A DNA stretch of 64,000 nt from Prorocentrum cordatum (Eukaryota > Sar > Dinophyceae > Prorocentrales > Prorocentraceae), in the NCBI GenBank assembly GCA_963575745.1, contig CAUYUJ010016352.1, positions 102,001-166,000 of the forward strand, given 5' to 3'. The notes under the pieces were generated by a model, which was given only the letters and a program-made list of their open reading frames with translations, was not told the DNA's origin and ran no database searches. Numbering within the stretch: the first letter of the stretch is position 1; each line of letters starts with the position of its first letter. A program made the translations under genes and the position numbers. Positions 37,071-46,202 of the stretch are shown piece after piece.

Positions 37071-38426
37071 TGGCAGTATCCCCGGATGGTCGTCTGTCGT
37101 TTGGTGGTCCCCGTCGTGGTCGTGGTCGCGGTCGTGCTCGTGGTCGTGGTCGTCGTCGTCGTCGTCGTCGTCGAGGCGACGGCGTCCGTGGAGGTCGTGG
37201 TCGTCGTCACCGTGGACGTGGTCGTGGTCGTCGCCGCGGTCGTGGTCGTGGTCGTCTTCGTAGCCGTCGTGGTCGTGGTCGTCGTCGACGTGGTCGTGAA
37301 CGTGGACGTGGTCGCAGTAGTGATCAGCATCGTCGACGTCGACGTCGACGAGGAGGTCATCGTCGTCGTGGAGGTCGTCGTCGTGGTCGTGGTCAGCGAC
37401 GCTTTCCTTCAGCGCCTTCCAGTCGAAGTAGCCCACCGTGACCTCGGAGCCAGCAGCCTGCTCCTGGAATAGCTCGCATAGCGTACAGTAGGCCGAGATC
37501 TGCCCCAAGTCCGCCGCGGGGACTTCGGAGATGGCGCTGAGGTTCGCCCTCATGGCCAGTCGACCGTTCGCAATCTCGGCATCCAACCTGCGCTGCCTGA
37601 CCGTGGCGTCGGTGCTGAGGAGGCTGATGGGCCTCCGTCCGAGCTTTCCAGGCTTCCTGTTAGGGTCCGAGTTGTGCCCGAACGGGCCCGACTCGCAGTA
37701 GAGGCGATGCGCCAGGATCTGCAGCCAGCCAGGTCCTGGCACCTTGGAGAAGGCAGCCAGCCTGTTCGGGATGTCCTCGAACTTCACCTCGGGTGACGGG
37801 GGGGTCTCGCCATGGAACTTGCCAGCAACCTCGGGCGTGAAGTAGCCCATCGTGGCGAGCATGCTCACGCGTCCATGCTTGATCTCGGCCGCGCGGCGCC
37901 TCCTGAAGGCCGCGGCGTCACCGTCCTTCGTGAAGCCAGCGGGGTCCCAGAAGTCCACTGACGCCTGCACTCCCAGCTCGCACTCGAAGGCGCGCAGCGG
38001 GGAGACCATGAACGGCGCCCGGTCGTCCCACGCGCTGCCCGAGAGGCCGTCCTGGTCGAACATCCCGATGATCGCCATCATCGCCAGCCTTCCGTTCGCG
38101 GTCTCGGCGTTCAGCTCGCGGGACTTGGTCACGCCGGCCGGCAAGGTGCTGCCGTTGGGCACGCACAGGACGCCGCCGTACGCGCAGTCGCCAGGAGCCG
38201 CCGCCGCCGCGCCAGCGGCCTCGCCGCGGGCGGCCGCGGGGGCGGCCGCGGCGGGGCAGGCCGCGGCGGGACCAGCGGCCGCGGGGGCGGCCGCGGCGGG
38301 ACCAGCGGCCGCGGGCGGCCACTGCCAGCGCGGCCACGGCGCCGGCGGCCGCGGCGGCGTCGCCGCGGCCAGCCGCCGCCACGGCCGCGGCGGCCGCCGG
38401 CGGCGCGGCCGGCGCGCCGCCGCCAC
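37002..38426 (-). CDS. Peridinin/chlorophyll a-c light-harvesting polyprotein fragment (probable pseudogene)
   Basis: An uninterrupted minus frame. The recognisable part is about 38193-37400. It reads: helix-3 motif ETANGRLAMMAIIGMF and DQDGLSGSAW; the between-unit linker SPLRAFECELGVQ; FWDPAGFTKDGD; the helix-1 motif AAEIKHGRVSMLATMGYFTP with its chlorophyll-ligating Glu and His; DIPNRLAAFSKVPGPGWLQI; and a second AEIANGRLAM. Such SPLRAFE-joined units are typical of dinoflagellate antenna polyproteins, which are made in the nucleus and cut into thylakoid proteins. It is odd in three ways. The N-terminal part is a GC-rich Ala/Arg stretch without a clear plastid presequence. The second helix 3 is fused straight into a helix-2-like segment (LSAISEVPAADLGQISAY). 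The C-terminus is replaced by poly-Asp/His from a GTC microsatellite. Four SL relicts lie upstream. Confidence 0.75.
   Translation of the reverse strand: MAAARRPRRRRPPRPWRRLAAATPPRPPAPWPRWQWPPAAAGPAAAAPAAAGPAAACPAAAAPAAARGEAAGAAAAAPGDCAYGGVLCVPNGSTLPAGVTKSRELNAETANGRLAMMAIIGMFDQDGLSGSAWDDRAPFMVSPLRAFECELGVQASVDFWDPAGFTKDGDAAAFRRRRAAEIKHGRVSMLATMGYFTPEVAGKFHGETPPSPEVKFEDIPNRLAAFSKVPGPGWLQILAHRLYCESGPFGHNSDPNRKPGKLGRRPISLLSTDATVRQRRLDAEIANGRLAMRANLSAISEVPAADLGQISAYCTLCELFQEQAAGSEVTVGYFDWKALKESVADHDHDDDLHDDDDLLVDVDVDDADHYCDHVHVHDHVDDDHDHDGYEDDHDHDRGDDHDHVHGDDDHDLHGRRRLDDDDDDDDHDHEHDRDHDHDGDHQTTDDHPGILPRTTTHRSIAAEAAAAAAASPPP
37075..37405. repeat. (GTC)n microsatellite inside the antenna frame
   Basis: GTCGTGGTCGTCGTC-type sequence for about 330 bases. 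It supplies the Asp/His/Val tail of the light-harvesting frame on the minus strand and marks where homology ends. Confidence 0.9.
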
Positions 38427-38668
38427 GCCGAGGCAGCCAGGGGCCGCGGCAGCCCCGCGGCGCCAGCCCCGGGGGCGGCGCCGCGCGGCGGCTGGCGGCC
38501 GCGCGCCGCTGGCGGCGGCGGCGGGCCGCAGGCGACTCCGCCGGGGGCATGGCCCGGCGAGCGGGGGGGGAGGAGGGAGGGACGACCTCCGTCCCCACCC
38601 CCGCAGGCGGGGAGGCCGGAGGCCAGGGGCGGGCCCCCGGCCGCGGCCGCGCAGGCCGGCTTGGCCAC

Positions 38669-38728
38669 CTCGAGCCAGGGCTTGAGCCAGAGGCTTGAGC
38701 CAAGGGGGCTTGAGCCAAAGGCTACGGA
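38669..38728 (-). other. Four tandem DinoSL relicts
   Basis: On the minus strand, 38728-38709 reads TCCGTAGCCTTTGGCTCAAG, the spliced leader lacking two bases in its middle. It is followed by three further 3'-end pieces: CCTTGGCTCAAG (to 38694), CTCTGGCTCAAG (to 38681) and CCTGGCTCGAG (to 38669). A full leader followed by shortened ones is the known signature of mRNAs that were trans-spliced, reverse-transcribed, reinserted and trans-spliced again. No splice donor follows, so this is not an SL RNA gene. Here it marks the light-harvesting fragment as a recycled cDNA. Confidence 0.9.
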
Positions 38729-39190
38729 CGCTGCTGGGGATACATGAAGCGTGAAGGATTCACATCCAGAACGGATGATGGGGCAGAACCATGTGCTAAT
38801 TGTACTATCCAAGGGAGGGGGGAGAAAGCTGGGAGGGTGGGGTGGTTGATCAGAATATATTCTGTTTGAAAGGATAACACATGTTGTGCAATCCATGCGG
38901 CCCAGCATGTGCAATGCAACTTCATGTGGCGCAATGTATGTTGTGCAGTCGAGGCGGCGACGGGGCGGCGCCGAGGCGGCGACGGTGAGCACGGAGCCGC
39001 CAGACCACCGTCCAAGCCCAAACGACAGGCGACGAGGAGGCGGCGACGGGGCGGCGACGGCGAACACAGACCGGCCAGACCGCCAGCCAGGCCCAGTTCC
39101 TGTGAAAATAAAATAAGTGCCCCTAAGTGCTCCTCCTCGATGCCTCCTCCTACTCCTTCCCCTCCTCCCCGATCCCTGCTCTTCTTGTGT
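38729..39190. repeat. ~17-bp GCAAT-type repeats and unique sequence
   Basis: 38880-38960 has ATGTTGTGCAATCCATGCGG and related phrases, the same family as 25.26-25.49 kb. 38955-39060 holds a duplicated GGCGGCGACGGGGCGGCG block. The rest is unremarkable. Confidence 0.6.
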
Positions 39191-39260
39191 TTCTTATAAT
39201 TCCTCCTCCTCCTCCTCCTCCTCCTCCTCCTCCTCCTCCTCCTCCTCCTCCTCCTCCTTC
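39190..39260. repeat. (CTC)n microsatellite
   Basis: Nearly pure CTC for about 60 bases. The following 300 bases are GC-rich unique sequence without a gene call. Confidence 0.9.
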
Positions 39261-39554
39261 CGCTCCCAGAACCAGCGCCATGCGCCCTCCGCCGCTCCGG
39301 ATACGTCCAGGCGGGCCTCTCCGACGCGTCCTCCTCGAACTGCTGCCGCAACTGAATCACCGCCTCCTCGAAGGGCCAGGCGGGGGGAGAGCAATCGCAT
39401 ACCTCCAGCGTCACGATAGAGCACGACGGACGGTTTGGGCCGCAAGGGCAATCGAGCAACGGCCCGGCAAGAAAAACAACTGGGCCCGGGACAGCTGTCG
39501 TGGACCTCCCGAGGCGTACGCCGTGGACAAAAAATAATCGGCACGACGATCCCC

Positions 39555-39775
39555 ATAAGCACATATCATACTCCTCTCACGTTTCGCTAAGAGACTTCGT
39601 CCATGAGTATCTGAATATGACAGCGCGTCGTAGACGGCAGGCGCGGCAACGACGACGACAGCGACGATTTCGGTGATGTGCTCCTCTTCCTCCTCCCCCT
39701 CCCCCTCCTCACCCTCCTCCTCCTCCTCCTCCTCCTCGTCCTCCTCCTCCTCCTCGTCTGGACATCTCACAGCGC
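39555..39775 (+). repeat. ~200-bp dispersed repeat R1
   Basis: Contains CATATCATACTCCTCTCACG, TTCGCTAAGAGACTTC, GACGACGACAGCGACGA and a CTC tract ending in TCTGGACATCTCAC. Collinear with R2 at 41768-41965 (same strand). Confidence 0.8.
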
Positions 39776-39799
39776 TGGCTATATCGCTGTAGCCATTTG

Positions 39800-40580
39800 T
39801 TTGTAAGTCTTAGTGCGGGTGAATCTGAGCGTGGGTGATCTGAGTGTGAGCGAGTTTTTTCACCGCAAACACGCCACCAAGAGCTCGCTACAAGGAGTCG
39901 GCTGCCCCAAAACGCTGGACACCAAGATGTCGTGGTCCAGTGCCGTTGAACCGAACGTGTCCAGAAAATTCGCAGGCCCAACGAGGAGGAGGAGAAGGGG
40001 CAACGGCGCTGTGCGACGATCCCCAGTGGCCCAAACGGCCAGATCAAAAACATTAAAACACACACAACGGCAAGCCAGGAGGGAGGACCGAGGAGGGGAA
40101 CGAGGGAGGAAGCGCGAACGACCGAGGACGGGAGGCGCAAAGTCGGAGTCGAGTGTGGGCGAGTGAGTGTGAGTGGATCCGGGTAAGATCGAGCCTGAAC
40201 GTGAATGAATCTGGATATAATCAGTGTGAGTACGAGTGGGTCTGAGTACAGGTGAGTCTGAGTGAGAAGGAGGTCTAAGTGCGAGCAGGTCTAGTCTGAG
40301 TGTGGGTGAATCTGAGTGTGATGAGTGGAGATCTGAACATGAGTGAGCCTTGGTGCGAGGTAGTCTGAATAGTAATGACTCTGAAAGTTGGTGAGTCTGT
40401 GTGCGAGTGAGTCTGAGTTTGAGTGAGTTTGAATATGAGCGTGTAGTTGTGTGTGTGTCTGACTTGGAGCGGATTTGAATATGAGCGAGTCTGGGTGTGA
40501 TGAGTGAGCCTGACTGAGGAAGAGGTGCTGATTAGCAAGTCCGAGTGCGAATGGGCGCGTCCGAATGGAGAAAAGGTGGA
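39800..40580 (+). repeat. GTGAGTCTGAGT-type tandem array
   Basis: Phrases such as GTGAGTCTGAGTGTG, GTGAGCGAGTCTGGG and GTGGGTGAATCTGAG repeat at 10-14 bases, densest at 40140-40580. A related array is found at 41430-41690. The interval 39870-40140 holds less repeated sequence. Confidence 0.85.
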
Positions 40581-40599
40581 GGAGGTGAGTGAGCAAGTG

Positions 40600-41430
40600 A
40601 GGAGCAAATACATCCAAAGAAAAGTCTGGGGGGGGGCAGAAACAGGAAAACCGCCTGAGACATCCCCACAATCCGAGCGCGCATCCTGGAGTTTCCCCGC
40701 TCCTTTGCGGCTCCCACTTGGGGTTCCCAAGTGCTACGCCTGCAAAAAACCACGGTGAGCATTGGAACACAATTCTAGGGGGGAGCAGAAACAGGCAACC
40801 CGCCTGAGACATCCCCCCAATCTGAGCGCGAATCCTGGAGTGTCCCCACCCTTAGCGGCTCCCCCTTGGGGTGCCCAAGTGCCACGCCTGAAAAAAGTAT
40901 GGTGAGCATTGGACCAGAAAGTAGAACATTTTGGGGGGCTGGAACGGGACAACCGCCTGAGACATCCCCCCGATCTGGACGCGAACGCTGGAACGTCCCC
41001 ACCCCCAGCTGCTGTCCTTGGGGGTGCCCAAGCGCCATGCTTGCTGCATCGCGGTGCACATTGGACCAACAAGCGGGGAACATCTGAAGGTGGCAGAAAC
41101 AAGCAAACCGCCTGAGACATCCGCACATTCTACTCTGAAAGCAAGGGATGCTGGGTACTCATACCTGCAAGCCGCTTGAGACATCCCCACAATCTGGGCG
41201 CAAACGAAGAAGTGCGATACCCCGTGGCGGCTCTTCTTTGGGGTGCTGAAACCAACGTTTCGCCTGCGACATCCTCTCAATCCGCTCTGGAAGCAACGGA
41301 TGGTGGGCACCCAGACAAGCAAACCGCCTGAAGCGCCCCTTCAATCTAAGCGCGAACGGGCCCGCGAGATGCCCCCCCCCAGCGCCCCCTTCTAGGGATT
41401 GCGGAAACCAGCGCCTCGTCGGAGACGTCC
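40600..41430 (+). repeat. ~150-bp and ~80-bp tandem repeat array
   Basis: ACCGCCTGAGACATCCCCNC starts near 40649, 40796, 40950, 41104 and 41169, then diverges at 41256, 41325 and 41412. The longer units continue through GCGGCTCCC, TTGGGGTGCCCAAGTGCCA and GTGAGCATTGGA. Minus-strand frames across it read with the period and are not taken as genes. Confidence 0.85.
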
Positions 41431-41690
41431 TCGCAGCCTGAGTACGTGGGTCACTATTCTGAGCACGCGTGAGTCTGAGTCAGAAAGAGATGTGGCTGAC
41501 TCTGCGTGAAGGGACCCAATGAATCTAAGTATGAATGAGTCTGAGGGAGGCAGAGGCAGTGACTCAGTCTGAACATGAGCGAACATGAGTATGAATGAAT
41601 GTGAGTGTGGGTCGGTCTTAACATGAATGAGTCTGAGTATGGGCGAGTCTTAATGTGATAAGCGAGTCTGGGTGTGAGTGTGGGGAAGAG
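41430..41690 (+). repeat. GTGAGTCTGAGT-type array, second block
   Basis: Same phrases as 39.8-40.6 kb, for example GAATGAGTCTGAG and GAGCGAACATGAGTATG. Confidence 0.8.
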
Positions 41691-41767
41691 GAGAACGGGA
41701 CAGGCTGGAGAGGAGAAGGAGGAAAAGTCGACGCGGTCTGCGTCACTACTCAACGCAGAGACCCCCA

Positions 41768-41965
41768 GATGTGCGTATCATAATCCTGTCACGTCTCGCT
41801 GAAGAACTCTGCCTGTGAGCGTCTAGGTGTGAGAGCGAGTCGCCGTGGACGACGGGTGAGACAACGACGACGGCGACAGCGACGACGTCAGGACGTCGTC
41901 CTCTTTCTCCTCTTCCTCCTCCTCTTCCTCCTCCTCATCTTCCTCCTCCTCTGGGCATATTTCAG
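41768..41965 (+). repeat. ~200-bp dispersed repeat R2
   Basis: GTATCATAATCCTGTCACG, CTCGCTGAAGAACTC, GACGACGGCGACAGCGACGA and a CTC tract ending in TCTGGGCATATTTCAG: the partner of R1. Confidence 0.8.
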
Positions 41966-41999
41966 GAGAGATGAGGAAAGCACACGTATAAGAGCGAGG

Positions 42000-42240
42000 G
42001 AGCATTGGACCACCAAGAGGCATAATACTGAGTCCCAAGACGGCCCAAGAGAGCCCCAGAAAAGGCCCGAGATGACCCCGAGAGAGGCCCCAGAGGGGGA
42101 GCACGAACCACACATGTCGAACCCCCTGGCCAAAGACTGCTTCTGACAGCGCCAGCAGGCCCCCGAGAAGCCCGCCAGAAGGTCAAGGGGTCTGGGGACC
42201 TGCCTGGAGGGACCGAGTGGGGTTCGGTTGGGTGGCGCTG
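42000..42240 (+). repeat. Degenerate CCAAGA-type array
   Basis: CCCAAGACGGCCCAAGAGAG and similar up to about 42110, then GC-rich unique sequence. The plus orientation matches 20.0-21.4 kb. Confidence 0.65.
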
Positions 42241-42244
42241 CCGC

Positions 42245-42304
42245 TCTTACCCCATAGAAGAGGAAAAGAGAGAAAGAGAGAGAGAGGGAGAGAGAGAGAG
42301 AGAG

Positions 42305-42347
<43 letters not shown>

Positions 42348-42515
42348 AAAAAAGATAAAGAGAACGAGAGAGAGAGAGAGGGAGAGAGAGAGAGAGAGCG
42401 ACAGAGACAGAAAGACGAGAGAAGACAGACAGAAAGACAGACAGGCAGGCAGGCGAGCAGACAGACAGACAGACAGACCGACGGACGGACGGACGGACGG
42501 ACAGACAAAGAGGTT
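42245..42515. repeat. (GA)n and (CAGA)n/(CGGA)n microsatellite
   Basis: GA repeats with a short TATATATATA at 42306-42316, then CAGA/CAGG and CGGA tetranucleotides from about 42420 to 42510. It produces cysteine/serine-rich or arginine/glutamate-rich open frames that are not coding. Confidence 0.95.
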
Positions 42516-42699
42516 TCTGCAGTGTCGAAGGCGCCTACGGCGAATCACCACCGCCCAGTGCCTTTTGGAAGCGCCTACGCGGCCGAACGTCGTCGCCAGA
42601 GCTCGGCCACGCTATCGGACTGCGTGTCCCCCAAGCCATTGTGGAACCCTTCGGGAAACACTTGGGAGAGGAAGAGGAAGACGACGAGGGAGGAGAAAA

Positions 42700-42960
42700 G
42701 AGGAGGAGGACTCTTGGGAGCTTTTGGGGCACTCTTGGAGCCTCTGTGGTCCTCCTGGAGGCGTATTGGAGGCCTCCTTGGGCCTCTTGAGGGCCTTTGG
42801 AAGCTCCTTGGGATGCTCTTTGGCCGTCTGAGGGCGTTTCTGGCCCGTCTGACGCCGTCGGAAGCCGTCTTGGGGACTTCTCTGGGCCGACTTTGGGCCC
42901 TCTTGGAGCGCTTCAGGACAGCCGTAGGTGGAAGCCATCTTGGGCGTTTTTTGTTGCTGC
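42700..42960 (-). repeat. Degenerate CCAAGA-type array, reverse orientation
   Basis: CTCTTGGAGCCTC, CCTTGGGCCTCTTGAGG and CCATCTTGGGCG: reverse complements of the CCAAGAKGG phrases. It lies on the 3' side of the methyltransferase-like gene. A similar array lies on its 5' side. Confidence 0.75.
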
Positions 42961-43236
42961 TTGTGTGACATGCTGCAAGCGAGGGCGCCATCGTGGCTTG
43001 GTCCGCATATGGCAATAGCGGCGGCAATTCGGAGACTGCAATATTTCGTGCGTGAGCAACGCTTGAAAAGGATGAGGACAAGGGTGGCGGGGAGGAGGAG
43101 GCGAAGAAGGAGAACGTGGATGCGGAGGTAATGTGACAAGCGTGAAGGCGGAAGCCACCGACGAGGACTAGACTGAACAGAAAAAAGACGAATGGTCCAG
43201 CCTGGCCAGTCGACTCAGCACCCGCGTGCCCCTGGC

Positions 43237-44388
43237 TCACCAAGTTGCCGCTGCTTCCTGGCAGCAGCTGTCGAAAGTGAAGATGAGGTCCCAACATTTA
43301 GGATTGCCCCCTCGGCCATACCGGTCCTCATCGCAACAATCTGCTGCGCCAAAACCACCGCTCCAGCAGTCCTCGCCAACATCTCCTCGACTTCCAAGAG
43401 TAGCGATGCTCTCGGTCAAAGAGATGTTCCCTCCGCTGGCACCAGCCAGCTCCGGCGACTTCCGCATGAACCACTGGAAGCTGAGGTACGACACGAAGAG
43501 GCCCCGCCGCACCCTGCCCAGCGTGCGCGGGCTGCGGGCGGCGGCCGCCTGCCGCCCCAGCGAGTCGTCCGCGTCCGCCCCCCGCGCCGCCGCAAACGAC
43601 AACACGTCGCGCCGCACCGCCTCGATGCTCCAGTCGTCGCCGAAGAGTACCCCGCCGGGGGCAACAGCCTCCCAAGCCAGCTGCAACTCGAGGAATACCT
43701 CCCCCGCCTCGTGCGCTGAATCGAGGTAGATCACTTGTGGCCTCGGCAGCAGGCCCCGGTCGGCCAGGCCAGGCATCAGCCGCAGCGCGGTCACGGAGGT
43801 GGCGGGCAACGGCAGCACCAGGGCGGCCGCGGACCCAGCTTTCAATACATTCGTGCGGAAACGGTCGTACAGCGCGATGGTGCCATCAGGGCGTAGGAGC
43901 TGTCGCCGTTCCTCTGGAGGCCTCTCCCAGATCACCTTCCTGTCGCCGAGGAAGGTGTCGACAGCAACGACGGTTGTCCTGGCGTCGAGCGCCGCGGACG
44001 CCGCGGCCCTGGCCTCGGCGCGGCGGGCTGTCAGTATTGCGGACCCGCCCTCGAAGGCGCCGAGCTCAAGCCACAGCAGCACTGGCTGTACTGCCATCTC
44101 GAGCACCATGTCGATGTCATTTGCTGACACGTGCGTCATGCCCTTGTCCGGCGGCATCGCGCTCTCCACGGAGTTCGGCGAGGCCTCCGCGAGCAGCGGG
44201 TCGATGCCCAGGAAGAGCTCGTCTATGAGCGCCTTGGCAATGGCAGGCCGATCCAAGTGCTTTGTGGTGTCTGTGTAGCCGGAGGCAGCATAGAGCGGAC
44301 GCTGCTGGCCCAAATACATCACAAGCCAAAATAACACATTCGGCCGCCAACGCCGCAGAGTCTGCCCGACGCAGCTGTCTTCCCCCAT
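43237..44388 (-). CDS. Class I SAM-dependent methyltransferase-like protein (intronless, SL-tagged)
   Basis: An uninterrupted 383-residue minus frame from the ATG at 44388 to TGA at 43237. It has the features of a class I methyltransferase of the Methyltransf_24 / cephalosporin-hydroxylase-like kind. LELGAFEGGS at 107-116 is the glycine-rich SAM site, VAVDTFLGD at 141-149 is the acidic end of strand 2, and YLDSAHEAGE at 221-230 with GGVLFGDDW at 245-253 fit the metal/substrate side of that family. A hydrophobic stretch at 17-26 may be a weak membrane or signal segment. The substrate is unknown. The frame is open upstream to 44472 but lacks an earlier in-frame ATG. Two very short upstream ATG frames lie in the leader. 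A complete SL relict 130 bases upstream and the absence of introns point to a reinserted cDNA, yet the reading frame is undamaged. Confidence 0.75.
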   Translation of the reverse strand: MGEDSCVGQTLRRWRPNVLFWLVMYLGQQRPLYAASGYTDTTKHLDRPAIAKALIDELFLGIDPLLAEASPNSVESAMPPDKGMTHVSANDIDMVLEMAVQPVLLWLELGAFEGGSAILTARRAEARAAASAALDARTTVVAVDTFLGDRKVIWERPPEERRQLLRPDGTIALYDRFRTNVLKAGSAAALVLPLPATSVTALRLMPGLADRGLLPRPQVIYLDSAHEAGEVFLELQLAWEAVAPGGVLFGDDWSIEAVRRDVLSFAAARGADADDSLGRQAAAARSPRTLGRVRRGLFVSYLSFQWFMRKSPELAGASGGNISLTESIATLGSRGDVGEDCWSGGFGAADCCDEDRYGRGGNPKCWDLIFTFDSCCQEAAATW

Positions 44389-44517
44389 GCGGGCAAACGA
44401 GCACAACACTGGTGTGTGTAAGCAGACCTCCGCACACCATGAGACCGTGCCGCACTCAGCACGCTCAAACAATTAATATAAAGCCCATTGCCCCATTGCC
44501 CCAGCTCGCTCGCTTCC

Positions 44518-44539
44518 CTTGAGCCAAAATGGCTACGGC
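44518..44539 (-). other. Complete 22-nt DinoSL relict
   Basis: The minus strand reads G, then CCGTAGCCATTTTGGCTCAA, then G, which matches the consensus dinoflagellate spliced leader at every position (the first base is variable). It is followed by GGAAGCGAGCG and not by a GTA donor, so it is a relict carried in from an mRNA and not an SL RNA gene. It lies 130 bases upstream of the methyltransferase-like ATG on the same strand. Another reading frame or repeat between is not seen. Confidence 0.95.
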
Positions 44540-45255
44540 AAAGCCATCTTGGGCGTCTTGGAAGCTTCTTGGGCCGTTGTGAAGCCCTCCTGGGGCCGTG
44601 TTGGGGGCCTCTTGGGCCGTCCAGAGGCCTTTTCGGAGGCCTCTTGGGCGCTCTTGTGGCCATCTTGGTGGCCTCTGGGGCTGGCTTGGGCCGTCGGAAA
44701 GCTGAAAATGAGCAAACGCCAGGATCCTTCAAAAACCTAAGGGCACTCTATGATTTTGGCCTCTTCGGGCCTTTCTGGAGGTCCTCTTCGAGGCCTCTTA
44801 GGGCCGTCTTGGAGGCCTCGTGGGCCGTCTTGGGCCAGCTTCGGGACCATCTTGGGCCGTCTTGGGTGCACCTTGGACCGTCTCAGAAGCGCCCTGGGAC
44901 CGATTTGAGGTCTCTTGGGGCAATCTTGGCCGTCTTGGACGCCATCTTGGGGCCGTCTTGCGTGGCAGGACCGACGGGACATGAAACCGTCGCATCCTTC
45001 TGGGTGGCTGGCGCGATCGGCCGAGACCCCGAAAGGAGCCAAGCACTACCTGAAAGTTGACACGCCGTGCGCCCGAGTGGCAAGCCAACAGGGAGCGGCG
45101 GATCTGCTGCCATTCGGCACATTCCGCCCCCGTGCCCAGGTTATAGATCAGAAGCCTCTCGGATGCCTCTGGGAATCTCTTGGGAGGCCTCTCGGGTGCC
45201 TCTTGGAGACAGTGTTGGGGCCCCTCGGGGGCCTCTTCGGGGCTTGATTTGGCCT
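44540..45255 (-). repeat. Degenerate CCAAGA-type arrays, reverse orientation
   Basis: Phrases such as GCCATCTTGGGCGTCTTGG run from directly beside the SL relict to about 44970, then 45150-45255 (GGGAATCTCTTGGGAGGCCTC). 44975-45145 between them is unique, without a gene. Confidence 0.8.
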
Positions 45256-45261
45256 ATGGGA

Positions 45262-45465
45262 GCCCCCCTGACGTCGTGGCTTTTTAACAACGTGGACCCC
45301 CCAAATGTCTCGAGCCCTTCCCAGGAGCCGGTGTTCCAACCCAGAGGCGTTTTTCTGACGGCCCTGAAGCCGAGCCGAAGGCGGCAAAAAAACTCCCGTC
45401 GTGACTTCGTCGCGACGCGAGGAATTTGCGCGACGCGAGGTCTGGTTTTCCGGTCATAGCCTTGG
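45262..45465 (+). repeat. Dispersed repeat D, copy 1
   Basis: Contains GACGTCGTGGCTTTTTAACA, ACGTGGACCCCCCAAATGTC, GCGTTTTTCTGACGG, and CCCGTCGTGACTTCGTCGCG. The order matches copy 2 at 57545-57705. Confidence 0.8.
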
Positions 45466-45790
45466 TCCTTGCCATCGCTCGGACGTCCATTCCCCGTGCA
45501 TTTCTCGGTCTGGTGAGTGGCCTCCGCGCTCAATGATCCACAATGCTCCTCGACCGTCCTCGCCGAGAAAAAACGCACACGTCCGTACCGATGCCAAATA
45601 GTCTCGGGCGTTCGTTCGGTACGACTCGGACACCTCCTGGCCGGAACGCTCTCGACGGGGCGCGGTTGCTGAGACGTGAGGGTGCGCCGCGGAGGGGGCC
45701 AGGAAAGGAAGGGCATCATGGCCCAAGGCATGTACACGGACGAGAAGGGGCCAAGGGACGTGGCGAAAGACGAAAACAACACACACACAA
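45466..45790. other. Unique sequence, no gene recognised
   Basis: Lies between the dispersed repeat and the AT-rich tract. It is part of an open minus frame that runs through the element's 3' repeats and is not taken as coding. Confidence 0.4.
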
Positions 45791-45975
45791 TAATCGTAAG
45801 TGTACGAGGACGACGAGAAGACACGGATAATAACGACAATAATGATAAAACGAACAAGACGAATAGTTATAACCATACGATCAAAGATTACAGGTATACC
45901 GATACTAATGATACGAAAGATAACGCGAATAATCACAATACCAATATTAGCAATACAACAATGACTAGAATAATG
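45790..45975. repeat. AT-rich simple sequence, left flank of the insertion
   Basis: AATAACGACAATAATGATAA-type sequence, in strong contrast to the GC-rich surroundings. It resembles the tract at 52654-52975 on the far side of the element, so both may be halves of one target tract. Confidence 0.85.
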
Positions 45976-46159
45976 AGCTTGCACAGTCCTCCGAATCTCT
46001 TCTTGGCCCAATGAGGACAAAACAGAGGACCTCCCACAGGGCCTGAGACTCAGGGCGCTCCACTTTTTGACATCAATGCGAGGAAGCGTGAGGCAGGAGG
46101 CAGTGGCCACCCAGCCGGCAAGGAGCAAAAAACTATCAGCGATTCGTTGAACAGTCTGC
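45976..46159 (-). repeat. Split direct repeat B2 (3' end of the element)
   Basis: 184 bases matching B1. Its outer end at 45976 meets AT-rich sequence directly, just as the outer end of A1 does. Confidence 0.9.
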
Positions 46160-46202
46160 TCAGATAAAGTCGGGAGAACGCGAGGGGGGGAGAGGAGGGA
46201 AG

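Noticed and set aside
39787-39803. Possible plus-strand SL relict (TGTAGCCATTTGTTTG)
   Set aside because: Only the middle matches and there is no TGGCTCAAG end. Chance likeness.
40275-41322. Minus frames with repeated GDVSGG-type peptides
   Set aside because: They follow the 150/80-bp DNA repeat. Frames overlap and change between units.
44518-44539. SL RNA gene
   Set aside because: The leader matches perfectly, but no GT splice donor or SL RNA body follows. A protein-coding frame follows instead, so it is a relict.
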